Numbered from the stretch's first letter, positions 6,301 to 13,852 are shown. The stretch: DNA of 26,412 bases from DASXTS01 sp036505275 (GCA_036505275.1 DASXTS010000338.1:1-26412), one strand, 5' to 3'. Numbers and translations: made by a program. Notes: generated by a model from the sequence alone, not told the origin.

Positions 6301-8187
6301 GTGACCGAGCACCCTGTCGCTGAGGTTCCGGACCGGCTGTTTGACGACGACGCCGCGGAGGCCCGCTGGCGCGCGAGGTTCAGCGCGCCGCGGGTGTCGC
6401 TGCCGCACTCGGCGCGGGATGCCCAGCACCGCAGCGTGTACCTGTCGAACGCGTCGGGGGTGTGGGAGATCTACGCCTGGGACCGCGCCACCGACACCCA
6501 TCGGCAGGTCACCGAGCGGCCGAACGGAACGCACAATTCGGCGCTGCCGCCCGACGGCGAGCGGGTCTGGTGGTTTGCGGACACCGATGGCGACGAGTTC
6601 GGGCACTGGGTGAGTGAGCCGTTCCACGCCGAGCAGGCGTCGTCCGTGGAGCAGGTGTCCTCCGCCGAGCAGGCGTCCTCGGCCGAACCGGCGGTGCCGG
6701 GCGTCCCGGACGGCTACCCCGCCGGGCTGGAGATCGGCCGCACCGTGGTGGCCGTCGGCACGGCGACCGACGACGGCAGCACGATCTGGGTGAGTCCGGA
6801 CGGCGACCAGCCCCGGGTCGTGTACCAGCACAAGGAGGACGCGCACCTGGCGGCGATGTCACGCGACCAGGAGCTGCTGGCGATCTCGCACTCGGAGCAC
6901 GGGGACTCGCGGCACCCGGCCGTCCGTGTGGTCAGGGTGGCCGACGGCGCACCGGTGGCCGACAAGTGGGACGGCGAAGGTCGCGGGCTGCACCCGCTGG
7001 AGTTGTCCCCGGTGGCCGGCGACCAGCGGCTGTTGCTGACCCATGAACGGCGCGGCCGCGAGGAGCTGATGATCTGGGACCTGACCACCGACACCGAGGC
7101 CGAGCTGCTGCTCGACCTGCCGGGCGAGGTGAGCGCCAGCTGGTACCCGGACGGCTCGGCGCTGCTCATCGGCCACACCTATTCGGCGCGAACGACATTG
7201 CACCGCTACGACATCGCGACCGGCGAGCTGACCACCGTGAACACTGCGAGGGGCACGGTTGCCGGCGCCGAGGCGCGCGAGAACGGCTCGATCGAGTACG
7301 CCTGGTCGTCCGCGGCGCGGCTGCCGCAGGTGCGGGTGCTCGAACCGGACGGCACCGACCGGGTGCTGTTCACCCCGCCGGGGGCGGCCGCGGAAGGCTC
7401 GGTGGAGCTGACCGACGCATGGGTGGACGGGCCAGGCGGCGCCGTGCATGCCCTGGTGGCCAGGCCAGTGGCGGCACCGTCGACCGGCGACGGGCAGCCG
7501 CTGCCGACCCTGTTCTTCATCCACGGTGGCCCGGAGGCCGCCGACGAGGACCGGTTCGCACCGACCAGGGCGGCCTGGGTGGACGCGGGGTTCGCCGTGG
7601 TGCACGTGAACTATCGAGGGTCGGCGGGATACGGCTCGGCCTGGCGGGACGCCATCGAGGGCCGGCCGGGCCTGACCGAGCTGGAGGACATCGCCGCCGT
7701 GCACGACTGGGCGGTGGACACTGGGCTGGCCGACCCAGCCAGGACCGCGATCCTCGGCTACTCATGGGGTGGCTACCTGACCCTGCTCGCGCTAGGCACC
7801 CAGCCCAAGCGCTGGGCGGCCGGGGTGGCCGGCGTGCCGGTCGCGGACTATGTCGGCGCGTACGCCGACGAGATGGAGCCGCTGCGAGCGTTCGACCGGG
7901 CGCTCTTCGGCGGCTCTCCCGACGAACTGCCCGAGCTGTACGAGCGCAGCTCGCCGCTGACCTACGTGGACGCGGTGTCCGCGCCGGTGCTGGTGCTGGC
8001 CGGCGAGAACGACCCGCGCTGCCCGATCCGCCAGGTGGACAACTACCTCGACGCGCTGGCCGCAGCCGGCAAGAGGTACGCGGTCTACCGCTACGACGCC
8101 GGCCACGGCTCGCTGGTGGTCGCCGAGACACTGCGTCAGGTCGCCGGCGAGATCAACTTCGTACGCCGGGTCCTAACCTCGGGATAG
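6301..8187 (+). CDS. S9 family prolyl oligopeptidase/acylaminoacyl peptidase
   Basis: This serine peptidase of 628 residues has an N-terminal beta-propeller-like half (about 40-370; repeats such as SVYLSNASGVWEIYAWDRAT and ISHSEHGDSRHPAVRVV). The C-terminal half is an alpha/beta hydrolase domain. The catalytic triad is visible: Ser488 in GYSWGG, Asp571 in GENDPRCP and His602 in DAGHGS. The oxyanion region FFIHGGPE lies at about 401-408. It has no signal peptide, so it should trim short peptides in the cytoplasm. A low-complexity insert (EQASS/EQVSS/EQASS) occurs at about 111-128. The GTG start at 6301 has no Shine-Dalgarno. The last 15 bases overlap the convergent FMN reductase gene. Confidence 0.93.
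   Translation: MTEHPVAEVPDRLFDDDAAEARWRARFSAPRVSLPHSARDAQHRSVYLSNASGVWEIYAWDRATDTHRQVTERPNGTHNSALPPDGERVWWFADTDGDEFGHWVSEPFHAEQASSVEQVSSAEQASSAEPAVPGVPDGYPAGLEIGRTVVAVGTATDDGSTIWVSPDGDQPRVVYQHKEDAHLAAMSRDQELLAISHSEHGDSRHPAVRVVRVADGAPVADKWDGEGRGLHPLELSPVAGDQRLLLTHERRGREELMIWDLTTDTEAELLLDLPGEVSASWYPDGSALLIGHTYSARTTLHRYDIATGELTTVNTARGTVAGAEARENGSIEYAWSSAARLPQVRVLEPDGTDRVLFTPPGAAAEGSVELTDAWVDGPGGAVHALVARPVAAPSTGDGQPLPTLFFIHGGPEAADEDRFAPTRAAWVDAGFAVVHVNYRGSAGYGSAWRDAIEGRPGLTELEDIAAVHDWAVDTGLADPARTAILGYSWGGYLTLLALGTQPKRWAAGVAGVPVADYVGAYADEMEPLRAFDRALFGGSPDELPELYERSSPLTYVDAVSAPVLVLAGENDPRCPIRQVDNYLDALAAAGKRYAVYRYDAGHGSLVVAETLRQVAGEINFVRRVLTSG
6631..6690 (+). repeat. Three 18-bp coding repeats inside the S9 peptidase gene
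   Basis: GAGCAG plus a twelve-base tail recurs three times in frame and encodes EQASSV/EQVSSA/EQASSA. It lies between propeller blades, so length changes there would probably be tolerated. Confidence 0.7.
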
Positions 8188-8727
8188 CGCGAACTCGACC
8201 ACCTGCTCGCCGATGGTGCGCAGCGTCTTCTCGACCTGGGCGTCTGAGCAGCCGTCGTCGTCGAAGGTGACCTCGGAGACGTTCACCGCGGCGCCCAGCG
8301 GCGTTGGCCAACCGCGCAGCGCGTGCACGATCGAGCGCAGGGCGGTGAGCGTGGTGACCGCGGCCTGCCAGCCCTGCGCCAGTGCGACGCAGCCGACGGC
8401 CCGCCCTTCCAGGTACGGTCGCGGCTCGTCGCGCAGGTCCTCGATGTAGTCCAGCGCGTTCTTCACCAGGCCGGAGACCGTGCCGTGGTATCCGGGCGAG
8501 ACGAGCACAACGCCGTCCGCATCGCGCAGCGCGTCGACCAGGTTGGTGGCGAGCCCCGGCTGCGGCTCGATGGCCGGGTCGTAGAACGGCAGCACCAGGT
8601 CCATGCCGGTGATCGAGACGGTGCGGGCCCCGGCCGACTCCGCGCCGGTCAGCGCGATCCGTAGCGCGCGCTCCGACTGTGAATCGGCTCGGATCGAGCC
8701 GCCGATGCCCACCACGGTCACCGCCAC
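8173..8727 (-). CDS. NAD(P)H-dependent FMN reductase family protein
   Basis: This flavodoxin-like protein of 184 residues reduces FMN or a quinone/azo-type substrate with NAD(P)H. The phosphate-binding motif GGSIRADSQSERAL is at about residues 8-22. The flavin-contact loop SPGYHGTVSGLVKNALDYIED lies at about 77-97, and its Y/G...SG..KN..D pattern is the family hallmark. The GTG start at 8727 lacks a Shine-Dalgarno but has TAGGGT seven bases upstream, so the message is probably leaderless. It converges on the S9 gene with a 15-base overlap. It is divergent from the DCC-family gene, with less than 40 bases in between. Confidence 0.9.
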   Translation of the reverse strand: MAVTVVGIGGSIRADSQSERALRIALTGAESAGARTVSITGMDLVLPFYDPAIEPQPGLATNLVDALRDADGVVLVSPGYHGTVSGLVKNALDYIEDLRDEPRPYLEGRAVGCVALAQGWQAAVTTLTALRSIVHALRGWPTPLGAAVNVSEVTFDDDGCSDAQVEKTLRTIGEQVVEFALSRG

Positions 8728-8734
8728 GCCGCCA

Positions 8735-8740
8735 ACCCTA
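8735..8740 (-). promoter_or_regulatory. Candidate leaderless -10 element of the FMN reductase gene
   Basis: TAGGGT on the minus strand ends seven bases before the GTG at 8727. The spacing puts the predicted transcription start on the start codon itself. Confidence 0.55.
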
Positions 8741-8765
8741 GGTGCTGCTGCCGGACACTGGACGA

Positions 8766-9191
8766 ATGCGCGGAACCATCGTCTTCGACGGCCGGTGCGG
8801 GTTCTGCACCCGCTTGATCGGCTGGCTGAGTCGGCTCGATCGGCGGCGACAGGTGACCGTGCGGCCCTACCAGGGGCACGGCGTGCTAGCCGCCACCGGC
8901 GTGCGCCGGGAGCAGGCGTCGTCCTCGGTGTGGTGGCTCGGCGCCGACGGCCGGCTGGCGCGCGGGGCCGAGGCGGTCAACGCGGCGCTCTCGGCCGCGC
9001 TGGGCACTCGGCTACCACTGGCCGTGTACCGGCCCACCCGCTGGTTGCAGGAGCGGGCGTACGGCTGGGTCGCGGCCAACCGGCACCGGCTGCCCGGTGT
9101 GACGCCGTACTGCACCGCCCACCCCGAGGAGTGCGAGGCGCCGCGTCCAGTGAATGAGGGGGGTGACGACGCTGTAACGGCGACGATGTGA
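8766..9191 (+). CDS. DCC family (DUF393) thiol-disulfide oxidoreductase-like protein
   Basis: This 141-residue protein opens with IVFDGRCGFCTRLIGWL. It contains the DCC family's D-G-x-C-x-x-C motif (Cys11, Cys14), which resembles a thioredoxin active site. Then follow VRPYQGHGVLAATGVRREQASSSVWWLGADGRL and an HRLPGVTPYCTAHPEEC tail with two more Cys. The redox partner is unknown. The ATG at 8766 is preferred over the GTG at 8742 because the family begins a few residues before FDG. The stop codon TGA lies within the left arm of the palindromic element that begins at 9180. Confidence 0.85.
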   Translation: MRGTIVFDGRCGFCTRLIGWLSRLDRRRQVTVRPYQGHGVLAATGVRREQASSSVWWLGADGRLARGAEAVNAALSAALGTRLPLAVYRPTRWLQERAYGWVAANRHRLPGVTPYCTAHPEECEAPRPVNEGGDDAVTATM

Positions 9192-9278
9192 CATTTGCCC
9201 GGTCCTATCCGGGCCCGGTCTTATCGGGGCCCGGTCCTATCCGGGCCCGGTCTTATCGGGGCAATGTCACATCGTCGC
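9180..9278. repeat. Nested palindrome with four internal 16-bp units
   Basis: Outer arms GCGACGATGTGACATTTGC (9180-9198) and GCAATGTCACATCGTCGC (9261-9278) are inverted repeats apart from one extra T. Between them are four contiguous 16-bp units in A-B-A-B order. A is CCCGGTCCTATCCGGG (9198-9213, 9230-9245) and B is CCCGGTCTTATCGGGG (9214-9229, 9246-9261). The A-B pair is thus an exact 32-bp direct repeat, and each unit is a small imperfect dyad. The element lies between a gene end and the next start on the same strand. It could be a terminator-type hairpin with amplified stem units or a mobile palindromic repeat. A relative lies at 15746-15797. Confidence 0.9.
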
Positions 9279-9323
9279 AAAAACCGGTCGGAGAATGTCG
9301 GTGCCTCGGGCCACCATCGTGCT

Positions 9324-10604
9324 ATGAACGTGCGTCCCTACCGCGCCGTGCTGGCGATTCCGGGCGTCACCCGCCTGACCGTGGTGGCGCTGCTGGCCCG
9401 CATCCCGGTCACCTCGGCCGGCGTGGTGCTGACCCTGCACGTGGTGCTCACGCTGGGGCACGGGTACGCCGCGGCCGGGCTGGTGGGTACGGCGTCCACC
9501 ATCGGCGCCGCGTTCGGCGCGCCTCTCCTCGGCCGGTTGGTGGACCGGCACGGGTTGCGCCGGGTGCTGGTGCTGGCGACCGTCGCGGAGGCGTTGTTCT
9601 GGGGCGTGGCGCCGTGGCTGCCGTACCCCGCGCTGCTGGTCGCGGCCTTCGCCGGCGGTGTGCTCGCGCTGCCGGTGTTCACCGTCGTACGCCAGGCGCT
9701 GGCCGCTCTGGTGCCGGCGGAGCAGCGGCGCACCGCGTACTCCGTGGACTCCATGTCGGTCGAGGTGTCCTTCATGATCGGGCCGGTGCTCGGCGTGCTG
9801 GCCGCCACCCAGGTGTCCACCACGGCCGCAATGCTCGGGATCGGCATCTACCTGTTGGCCTCGGGCGCCTCGCTGTACTTGCTGAACCCACCGATGCGCG
9901 GCGAGGCGACCGACGGCACTGCCCGGCTGGCGGTGCGCAGCTGGCTGCGGCCGGCGCTGGTCTCTGTGCTGGTCGCCACCGCTGCCTGCACGATCGTGCT
10001 GGCCGGCACCGACGTGGCCATCGTGGCGGCGCTGCGCAGCACCGGCGCGGTGTCGCTGACCGGGCTGGTGTTCGCGCTGTGGGGACTGGCGTCGGTGATC
10101 GGCGGCTTCATCTACGGCGCGCTGCACCGTGGGATCAACGGGCTGGTGCTGGCGGTGGCCCTCGGTGTGTGCACCATCCCGGTCGGGCTGTTCGGCAGTG
10201 CCTGGTGGGTGCTGTGTGTTGCCCTGCTGCCGGCCGGGATGCTGTGCGCGCCCACGCTGGCCGCGCTCGCGGACACCGTGAGCCGGCTCGCTCCAGAGAC
10301 GGTGCGCGGGCTGGTGATGGGTTTGCACAGCTCGGCGTTGACCGTCGGCCTCGCGGTTGGCGCGCCACTGTCCGGCGCCGTGGTGGACGCCAGCTCGTAC
10401 CCGTGGGCGTTCGCGGCCACCGGTGGGGCCGGTGCGCTGCTCGCCCTCGGCGCGCTGCTGGTGCAGCGTCGTGCGGAGCCGGCGGCTCCGATGGCACCGC
10501 CGGAGGCGGAACCGGCGGTGCCCTCGGGCCCAGAGCCCGCCGAGCCGCCGTTTCGCGCTCAGCCGGTGGCGAGCTCGGCGGCGACCGCCTCCGCGATCTC
10601 ATAG
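9324..10604 (+). CDS. MFS transporter, probable small-molecule exporter
   Basis: This 426-residue major facilitator protein has about twelve hydrophobic segments, from LTVVALLARIPVTSAGVVLTL to GAGALLALGALLV. The conserved loop after helix 2 reads GRLVDRHGLRRVL (about residues 71-83), which matches the family motif G...D..GRR. The loop sequence PAEQRRTAYSVDSMSVEVSFMIGPVLG resembles actinomycete drug-efflux-type transporters. The substrate is unknown. The ATG at 9324 is chosen because the frame upstream runs through the palindromic repeat. A Pro/Ala/Glu-rich tail of about 45 residues overlaps the 3' end of the convergent asd gene by 46 bases. Confidence 0.88.
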   Translation: MNVRPYRAVLAIPGVTRLTVVALLARIPVTSAGVVLTLHVVLTLGHGYAAAGLVGTASTIGAAFGAPLLGRLVDRHGLRRVLVLATVAEALFWGVAPWLPYPALLVAAFAGGVLALPVFTVVRQALAALVPAEQRRTAYSVDSMSVEVSFMIGPVLGVLAATQVSTTAAMLGIGIYLLASGASLYLLNPPMRGEATDGTARLAVRSWLRPALVSVLVATAACTIVLAGTDVAIVAALRSTGAVSLTGLVFALWGLASVIGGFIYGALHRGINGLVLAVALGVCTIPVGLFGSAWWVLCVALLPAGMLCAPTLAALADTVSRLAPETVRGLVMGLHSSALTVGLAVGAPLSGAVVDASSYPWAFAATGGAGALLALGALLVQRRAEPAAPMAPPEAEPAVPSGPEPAEPPFRAQPVASSAATASAIS

Positions 10605-11635
10605 GTGTTCAGCGCCGCGCCCTTGCGCAGGTTGTCGCCGCAGACGAAGAAGTCCAGCGTGTTCGGGAAGTCCATGGCCTGCCGCACCCGGCCGACGTAG
10701 GTCGGATCGCCACCGACCACATCGGCCGGGGTCGGGAAAAGGCCGACCCCGGCATCGTCAACCAGCACGACGGACGGCTGCGCGGCGAAGGTGTCGCGCG
10801 CCTGGGCCACGGTGACCGGTCGGGCGAACGTCGCGTGCACGGCCAGCGAGTGCGTGGTGACCACGGGCACCCGCACGCAGGTCGCGGACACCCGCAGATC
10901 CGGGATACCCAGGATCTTGCGGGACTCGTTTCGGACCTTCAGCTCCTCCGACGACCAGCCGTCGGGCTTCAGCGAGCCGGCCCAGGGCACCACGTTGAGC
11001 GCCAGCGGTGCGGGGAACGGCGAGTCCACACCGGACAGCCCGGCGGCCATCAAGGCCTCGCGCACGTCGCCGGCCCGCACCCCGACGCCCTTGCCGGCCA
11101 CCGCGGCCAGCTCGGCCTGCAGCCGCTCGACGCCGGCCTGGCCGGCGCCCGAGGCGGCCTGGTAGGACGCGACCACCAGCTCCCGGAGGTCGAAGCGGCG
11201 ATGCAGGGCGCCCAACGCGGCCATCATGGACAGCGTCGTGCAGTTGGGGTTGGCGACGATCCCGCGGGGCCGGTTGGCCACCTCGGCCGCGTTGCACTCG
11301 GGCACCACCAGCGGTACGTCCGGGTCCATCCGGAACGCGCCGGAGTTGTCAACCACGACGGCGCCCCCGGCCGCGGCGATCGGCGCCCAGTGCGCGGACA
11401 CCTCGTCCGGCACGTCGAACATCGCCACGTCCACGCCGTCGAACACCTCTGGCGCGAGCGCCTGCACGGTCAGCTCGGCGCCCCGCACCGTGATGCGGCG
11501 GCCGGCCGACCGGGGCGAGGCCACCAGCCGGATCTCCCCCCACGGCACCGCATCCCGGCCGTTCAGGATGTCGATCATTACCGTGCCCACCGCGCCGGAG
11601 GCGCCGACCAGGGCCAGGGTGGGGCGCGCCGTCAC
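10559..11635 (-). CDS. asd: Aspartate-semialdehyde dehydrogenase
   Basis: The enzyme reduces aspartyl phosphate to aspartate semialdehyde with NADPH, the branch-point step towards lysine (and cell-wall diaminopimelate), threonine and methionine. The 358-residue product begins TLALVGASGAVGTVM (NADP-binding). It carries the catalytic Cys132 in ANPNCTTLSMM, Gln159 in SYQAASGAG, and the acid/base His262 in VTTHSLAVH. The GTG at 11635 forms a GTGA overlap with the stop of ask, so translation is coupled. A longer frame extends to 11734, but the extra residues are ask in another frame. The 3' end overlaps the convergent MFS gene by 46 bases. Confidence 0.96.
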   Translation of the reverse strand: MTARPTLALVGASGAVGTVMIDILNGRDAVPWGEIRLVASPRSAGRRITVRGAELTVQALAPEVFDGVDVAMFDVPDEVSAHWAPIAAAGGAVVVDNSGAFRMDPDVPLVVPECNAAEVANRPRGIVANPNCTTLSMMAALGALHRRFDLRELVVASYQAASGAGQAGVERLQAELAAVAGKGVGVRAGDVREALMAAGLSGVDSPFPAPLALNVVPWAGSLKPDGWSSEELKVRNESRKILGIPDLRVSATCVRVPVVTTHSLAVHATFARPVTVAQARDTFAAQPSVVLVDDAGVGLFPTPADVVGGDPTYVGRVRQAMDFPNTLDFFVCGDNLRKGAALNTYEIAEAVAAELATG

Positions 11636-12897
11636 CGGCCGGTCCCCGCGTACACGATGGCCTCGGTCTCCCCCCCGAGCTCGAACGCGTCGTGCAGGGC
11701 GCGCACCGCGTCGTCCAACTGGTTGTCGCGGCACAGCACCGAGATCCGGATCTCGGACGTGGAGATCAGCTCAATGTTCACGTTGGCCTTGGCGAGCGCC
11801 TCGCAGAAGGTCGCGGTGACGCCGGGATGCCGGCGCATCCCGGCGCCGATCAGCGACACCTTGCCGACGTGGTCGTCATAGATCACCTGCTGCAGTCCGA
11901 TCGTCTCCCGCCCGTCCTGCAGTGCGGCGACCGCGGTCGGTCCGTCGGCCTTCGGCAGGGTGAAGGTGATGTCGGTGCGGCCGGTGGCCGCCGAGGACAC
12001 GTTCTGCACCACCATGTCAATGTTGATCTCGGCATCGGCCAGCGTGCGGAAGATGAGCGCCGCGATGCCGGGGTGGTCGGGCACGCCGATCACGGTGACC
12101 TTGGCCTCGGACCGGTCGTGCGCGACACCGGTGATGATGGGCTGTTCCACGGGCAGGTCCTTCATCGAGCCGGCGACATAGGTGCCGGGGTGGTTGCTGT
12201 ACGAAGAGCGGACACGCACGACCACGCCGTTGCGCCGGGCGTATTCGACGCAGCGCAGCATGAGCACCTTGGCGCCGCACGCCGCCATCTCCAGCATCTC
12301 CTCGTAGCTGATGCGGTCCAGGCAGCGGGCCATCGGCACGATCCGGGGGTCGGCGGTGAACACTCCGTCGACGTCGGTGTAGATCTCGCACACGTCCGCG
12401 TCCAGCGCGGCGGCCAGCGCCACAGCGGTGGTGTCGGAGCCCCCGCGGCCCAGCGTGGTGACGTCCTTGGTGTCCTGGCTGACCCCCTGGAACCCGGCGA
12501 CCAGCACTATGAGCCCGTTGTCCAGCGCGGCCCGCACCCGCCCCGGGGTGACGTCGATGATCTGGGCCTTGCCGTGCACGCTGTCAGTGATCACGCCGGC
12601 CTGCGAGCCGGAGAAGCTGCGCGCCTCGGCGCCGAGCGCCTCGATGGCCATCGCGACGAGCGCATTCGAGATCCGCTCACCCGCGGTGAGCAGCATGTCC
12701 AGCTCGCGCGCCGGTGGCGCCGGCGACACCCGCAGGGCCAGGTCCATCAGCTCGTCGGTGGTGTCACCCATCGCCGACACCACGACAACGACGTCGTTGC
12801 CGGCCTTGCGGGTGTTGACGATGCGCTCGGCGACCCGCTTGATGCGGTCGGCATTCTGAACCGACGAGCCGCCGTACTTCTGGACGACGAGCGCCAC
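11632..12897 (-). CDS. ask: Aspartokinase
   Basis: The protein phosphorylates aspartate to start the lysine/threonine/methionine pathway. The 421-residue chain has the kinase signature VQKYGGSSV at residues 5-13, then GRGGSDTTAVALAAAL and YTDVDGVFTADPR for aspartate and ATP binding. Two C-terminal ACT domains follow (about 265-340 and 345-415; VTVIGVPDHPGIAALIF and VSLIGAGMRRHPGVTATF). That layout is typical of lysine-plus-threonine feedback-regulated enzymes. Actinomycete relatives also make a beta subunit from an internal start; the Met in SMKDLPVEQPIITGV is in the right place but lacks a clear ribosome site. The GTG at 12897 has GGAGG seven bases upstream. asd follows with a 4-base overlap. 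Confidence 0.96.
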   Translation of the reverse strand: MALVVQKYGGSSVQNADRIKRVAERIVNTRKAGNDVVVVVSAMGDTTDELMDLALRVSPAPPARELDMLLTAGERISNALVAMAIEALGAEARSFSGSQAGVITDSVHGKAQIIDVTPGRVRAALDNGLIVLVAGFQGVSQDTKDVTTLGRGGSDTTAVALAAALDADVCEIYTDVDGVFTADPRIVPMARCLDRISYEEMLEMAACGAKVLMLRCVEYARRNGVVVRVRSSYSNHPGTYVAGSMKDLPVEQPIITGVAHDRSEAKVTVIGVPDHPGIAALIFRTLADAEINIDMVVQNVSSAATGRTDITFTLPKADGPTAVAALQDGRETIGLQQVIYDDHVGKVSLIGAGMRRHPGVTATFCEALAKANVNIELISTSEIRISVLCRDNQLDDAVRALHDAFELGGETEAIVYAGTGR

Positions 12898-12935
12898 CTC
12901 GAAACCTCCAGCTCGTGCGTCGCACCCAGTCGGCC

Positions 12936-12941
12936 AGCCTA
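12936..12941 (-). promoter_or_regulatory. Candidate -10 element of ask-asd
   Basis: TAGGCT on the minus strand lies 38 bases upstream of the GTG at 12897 in the context CCGGTAGGCTGG. A -35 box is not evident. Confidence 0.35.
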
Positions 12942-13240
12942 CCGGCCGCGTTGCGGGCGCCTAGATGTGACAGCGGACGCCGCTCAGCTTGCCGGGACCA
13001 CGGTGCCGGTGGACCCGCTCATCGCCGCGCGGAACGCCCGCGGGCTCGACCCAGGTGTGTCCGCGCGTTCGCACAGGTGTGTCCGCGCGTACGCACAGGT
13101 GTGTCCGCGCGTTCGGCTACATGAAACCAACGCCTTGGACCCAGTGGCAATGTGCTCGACGCGCACGTTCATGTGTTCGGACACGCGGACACGCGGGTTC
13201 GGGGCCGCGGGCGGAGGGGGCTGGGGGGTGAGGTGGGTTG
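12942..13240. other. Intergenic region upstream of ask, repeat-rich
   Basis: I find no gene in this stretch. It holds the three 22-bp repeats described separately. Beyond them (about 13180-13195) the sequence GGACACGCGGACACGCGGG is inverse-complementary to the GTGTCCGCG core of the repeats, so long-range stems are possible. A 12-codon ATG frame on the minus strand near 13020 has no ribosome site and I do not call it. Confidence 0.5.
13052..13115. repeat. 22-bp tandem repeat, about three copies
   Basis: CAGGTGTGTCCGCGCGTTCGCA (13052-13073) is followed directly by a copy with one A-for-T change (13074-13095) and a third copy that is complete for 20 bases (13096-13115). There are no spacers, so this is a minisatellite and not CRISPR. 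Confidence 0.9.
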
Positions 13241-13606
13241 TCAGCTGATCAGGTAGGGGGAGCTGAGGCGGCGCAGGAGGCGAGTGACGACGCCCGTGAT
13301 TATCAGCCAGAACAGCGCGGCGAGTCCGTAGTTCACGACCACCCGGAGAGCGTCGTCGGCCGGCGTGAACAGGTCGCGGAAGCCAAACGCAAGGGTGTCG
13401 GCCCAACTCGCGACAAACTTCGTGATGCCGTTGTCCGGGTTGGCGCCACCGAGGGTCAGCACGATGTAGGCGACCAGAATGAGCGCGGCCGCGCCGCCAA
13501 TGGTGCGGACGACGGTGGTCAGGACGCCGAACGCGCGGGCCCGTTGCAGCCGGAGGCGCTCGTCGCGCTGCCGTTCCTCTTCGACCTCCCGGTCGTCGTC
13601 GCGCAT
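13241..13606 (-). CDS. Small two-helix membrane protein of unknown function
   Basis: This 121-residue protein has a charged cytoplasmic N-terminus (RDDDREVEEERQRDERLRLQ, possibly coiled). A first membrane helix lies at about residues 35-53 (TIGGAAALILVAYIVLTLGG). It is followed by an amphipathic stretch with FVASWADTLAFGFRDLFTP, a second helix at about 90-108 (VVNYGLAALFWLIITGVVT) and a basic end. Similar proteins occur beside leucine-biosynthesis genes in actinomycetes as far as I recall, without a known role. The ATG at 13606 has GGAGG five bases upstream. It is divergent from leuA. Confidence 0.8.
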   Translation of the reverse strand: MRDDDREVEEERQRDERLRLQRARAFGVLTTVVRTIGGAAALILVAYIVLTLGGANPDNGITKFVASWADTLAFGFRDLFTPADDALRVVVNYGLAALFWLIITGVVTRLLRRLSSPYLIS

Positions 13607-13649
13607 CGCCCCCTCCTACGGCGCCCCTCCGGTGGCGCCTTTGCCGGCA

Positions 13650-13678
13650 GTGTCGCACGCACCGCAGCGGTGCGACAC
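13650..13678. promoter_or_regulatory. Inverted repeat in the divergent region before leuA
   Basis: GTGTCGCAC (13650-13658) and GTGCGACAC (13670-13678) form a perfect 9-bp inverted repeat. An overlapping alternative stem, GCACCGC-A-GCGGTGC, uses part of the right arm, so the two structures exclude one another. It lies 44 bases upstream of the small membrane-protein gene and could be an operator or a terminator. Confidence 0.5.
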
Positions 13679-13775
13679 CCCGGCGTGATCAGCGTGGCGG
13701 AGGCTCGCCGCGTGCCGGAGGGCGCGCGGCGTCCCGGATGGTGGGAGTGATTTTCCACGTCGCGCAGCGCCGGGC

Positions 13776-13781
13776 TACCCT
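13776..13781 (+). promoter_or_regulatory. Candidate -10 element of the leuA leader transcript
   Basis: TACCCT ends eight bases before the GTG of the 13-codon leader frame at 13790. The transcript would then begin at or next to that start codon, with a 5' region of about 130 bases before leuA. Confidence 0.5.
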
Positions 13782-13789
13782 CCGTCCTC

Positions 13790-13831
13790 GTGGCGTGCGC
13801 CTTCCTGCTTGGCCGCCGCGACGGGGTCTGA
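13790..13831 (+). CDS. Putative leaderless leader peptide of leuA
   Basis: GTG GCG TGC GCC TTC CTG CTT then GGC CGC CGC GAC GGG GTC TGA encodes 13 residues, MACAFLLGRRDGV. Two adjacent leucine codons, one of them the rare CTT, sit in the middle. The last codons (13816-13826) form the left arm of an 11-bp hairpin whose loop contains the stop codon. A ribosome stalled at the Leu codons would lie just before this stem, as expected for leucine attenuation. Leader-peptide control of leuA is known in actinomycetes. That this frame is translated is inference. Confidence 0.5.
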   Translation: MACAFLLGRRDGV

Positions 13832-13852
13832 CCGGCCGGCCCCCCGTCGCGG
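13816..13852 (+). terminator. Hairpin in the leuA leader, possible attenuator
   Basis: CCGCGACGGGG (13816-13826) pairs perfectly with CCCCGTCGCGG (13842-13852) around a 15-base loop holding TGA and the palindrome GGCCGGCC. No T-run follows, so it is not a classical intrinsic terminator. It ends about 55 bases before the leuA ribosome site and does not cover it. Confidence 0.55.

Noticed and set aside
9198..9261. Possible CRISPR array
   Set aside because: The 16-bp units are directly adjacent with no spacers, and no cas genes are present. The type III-E-like CHAT protein has no CRISPR context here.
11636..11734. Longer N-terminus of asd
   Set aside because: The added residues are Arg-rich and lie inside ask. 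The family begins just before LALVGASG, and GTGA coupling supports 11635.
9188..11881. Plus-strand open frame of almost 900 codons
   Set aside because: It runs through the palindromic repeat, the MFS gene in another frame and the antisense of asd. Its composition is that of a GC-rich shadow.
12963..12972. AGATGTGACAG as a third member of the palindrome family
   Set aside because: Only the short core matches and no inverted partner is found nearby.
12982..13020. 12-codon minus-strand frame as a leader peptide for ask
   Set aside because: It has no ribosome site, -10 element or run of regulatory codons. The candidate ask -10 element lies downstream of it.
11692..13248. Plus-strand open frame opposite ask
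   Set aside because: Antisense shadow of the clearly identified aspartokinase, with His/Asp/Gly-rich composition and no motif.
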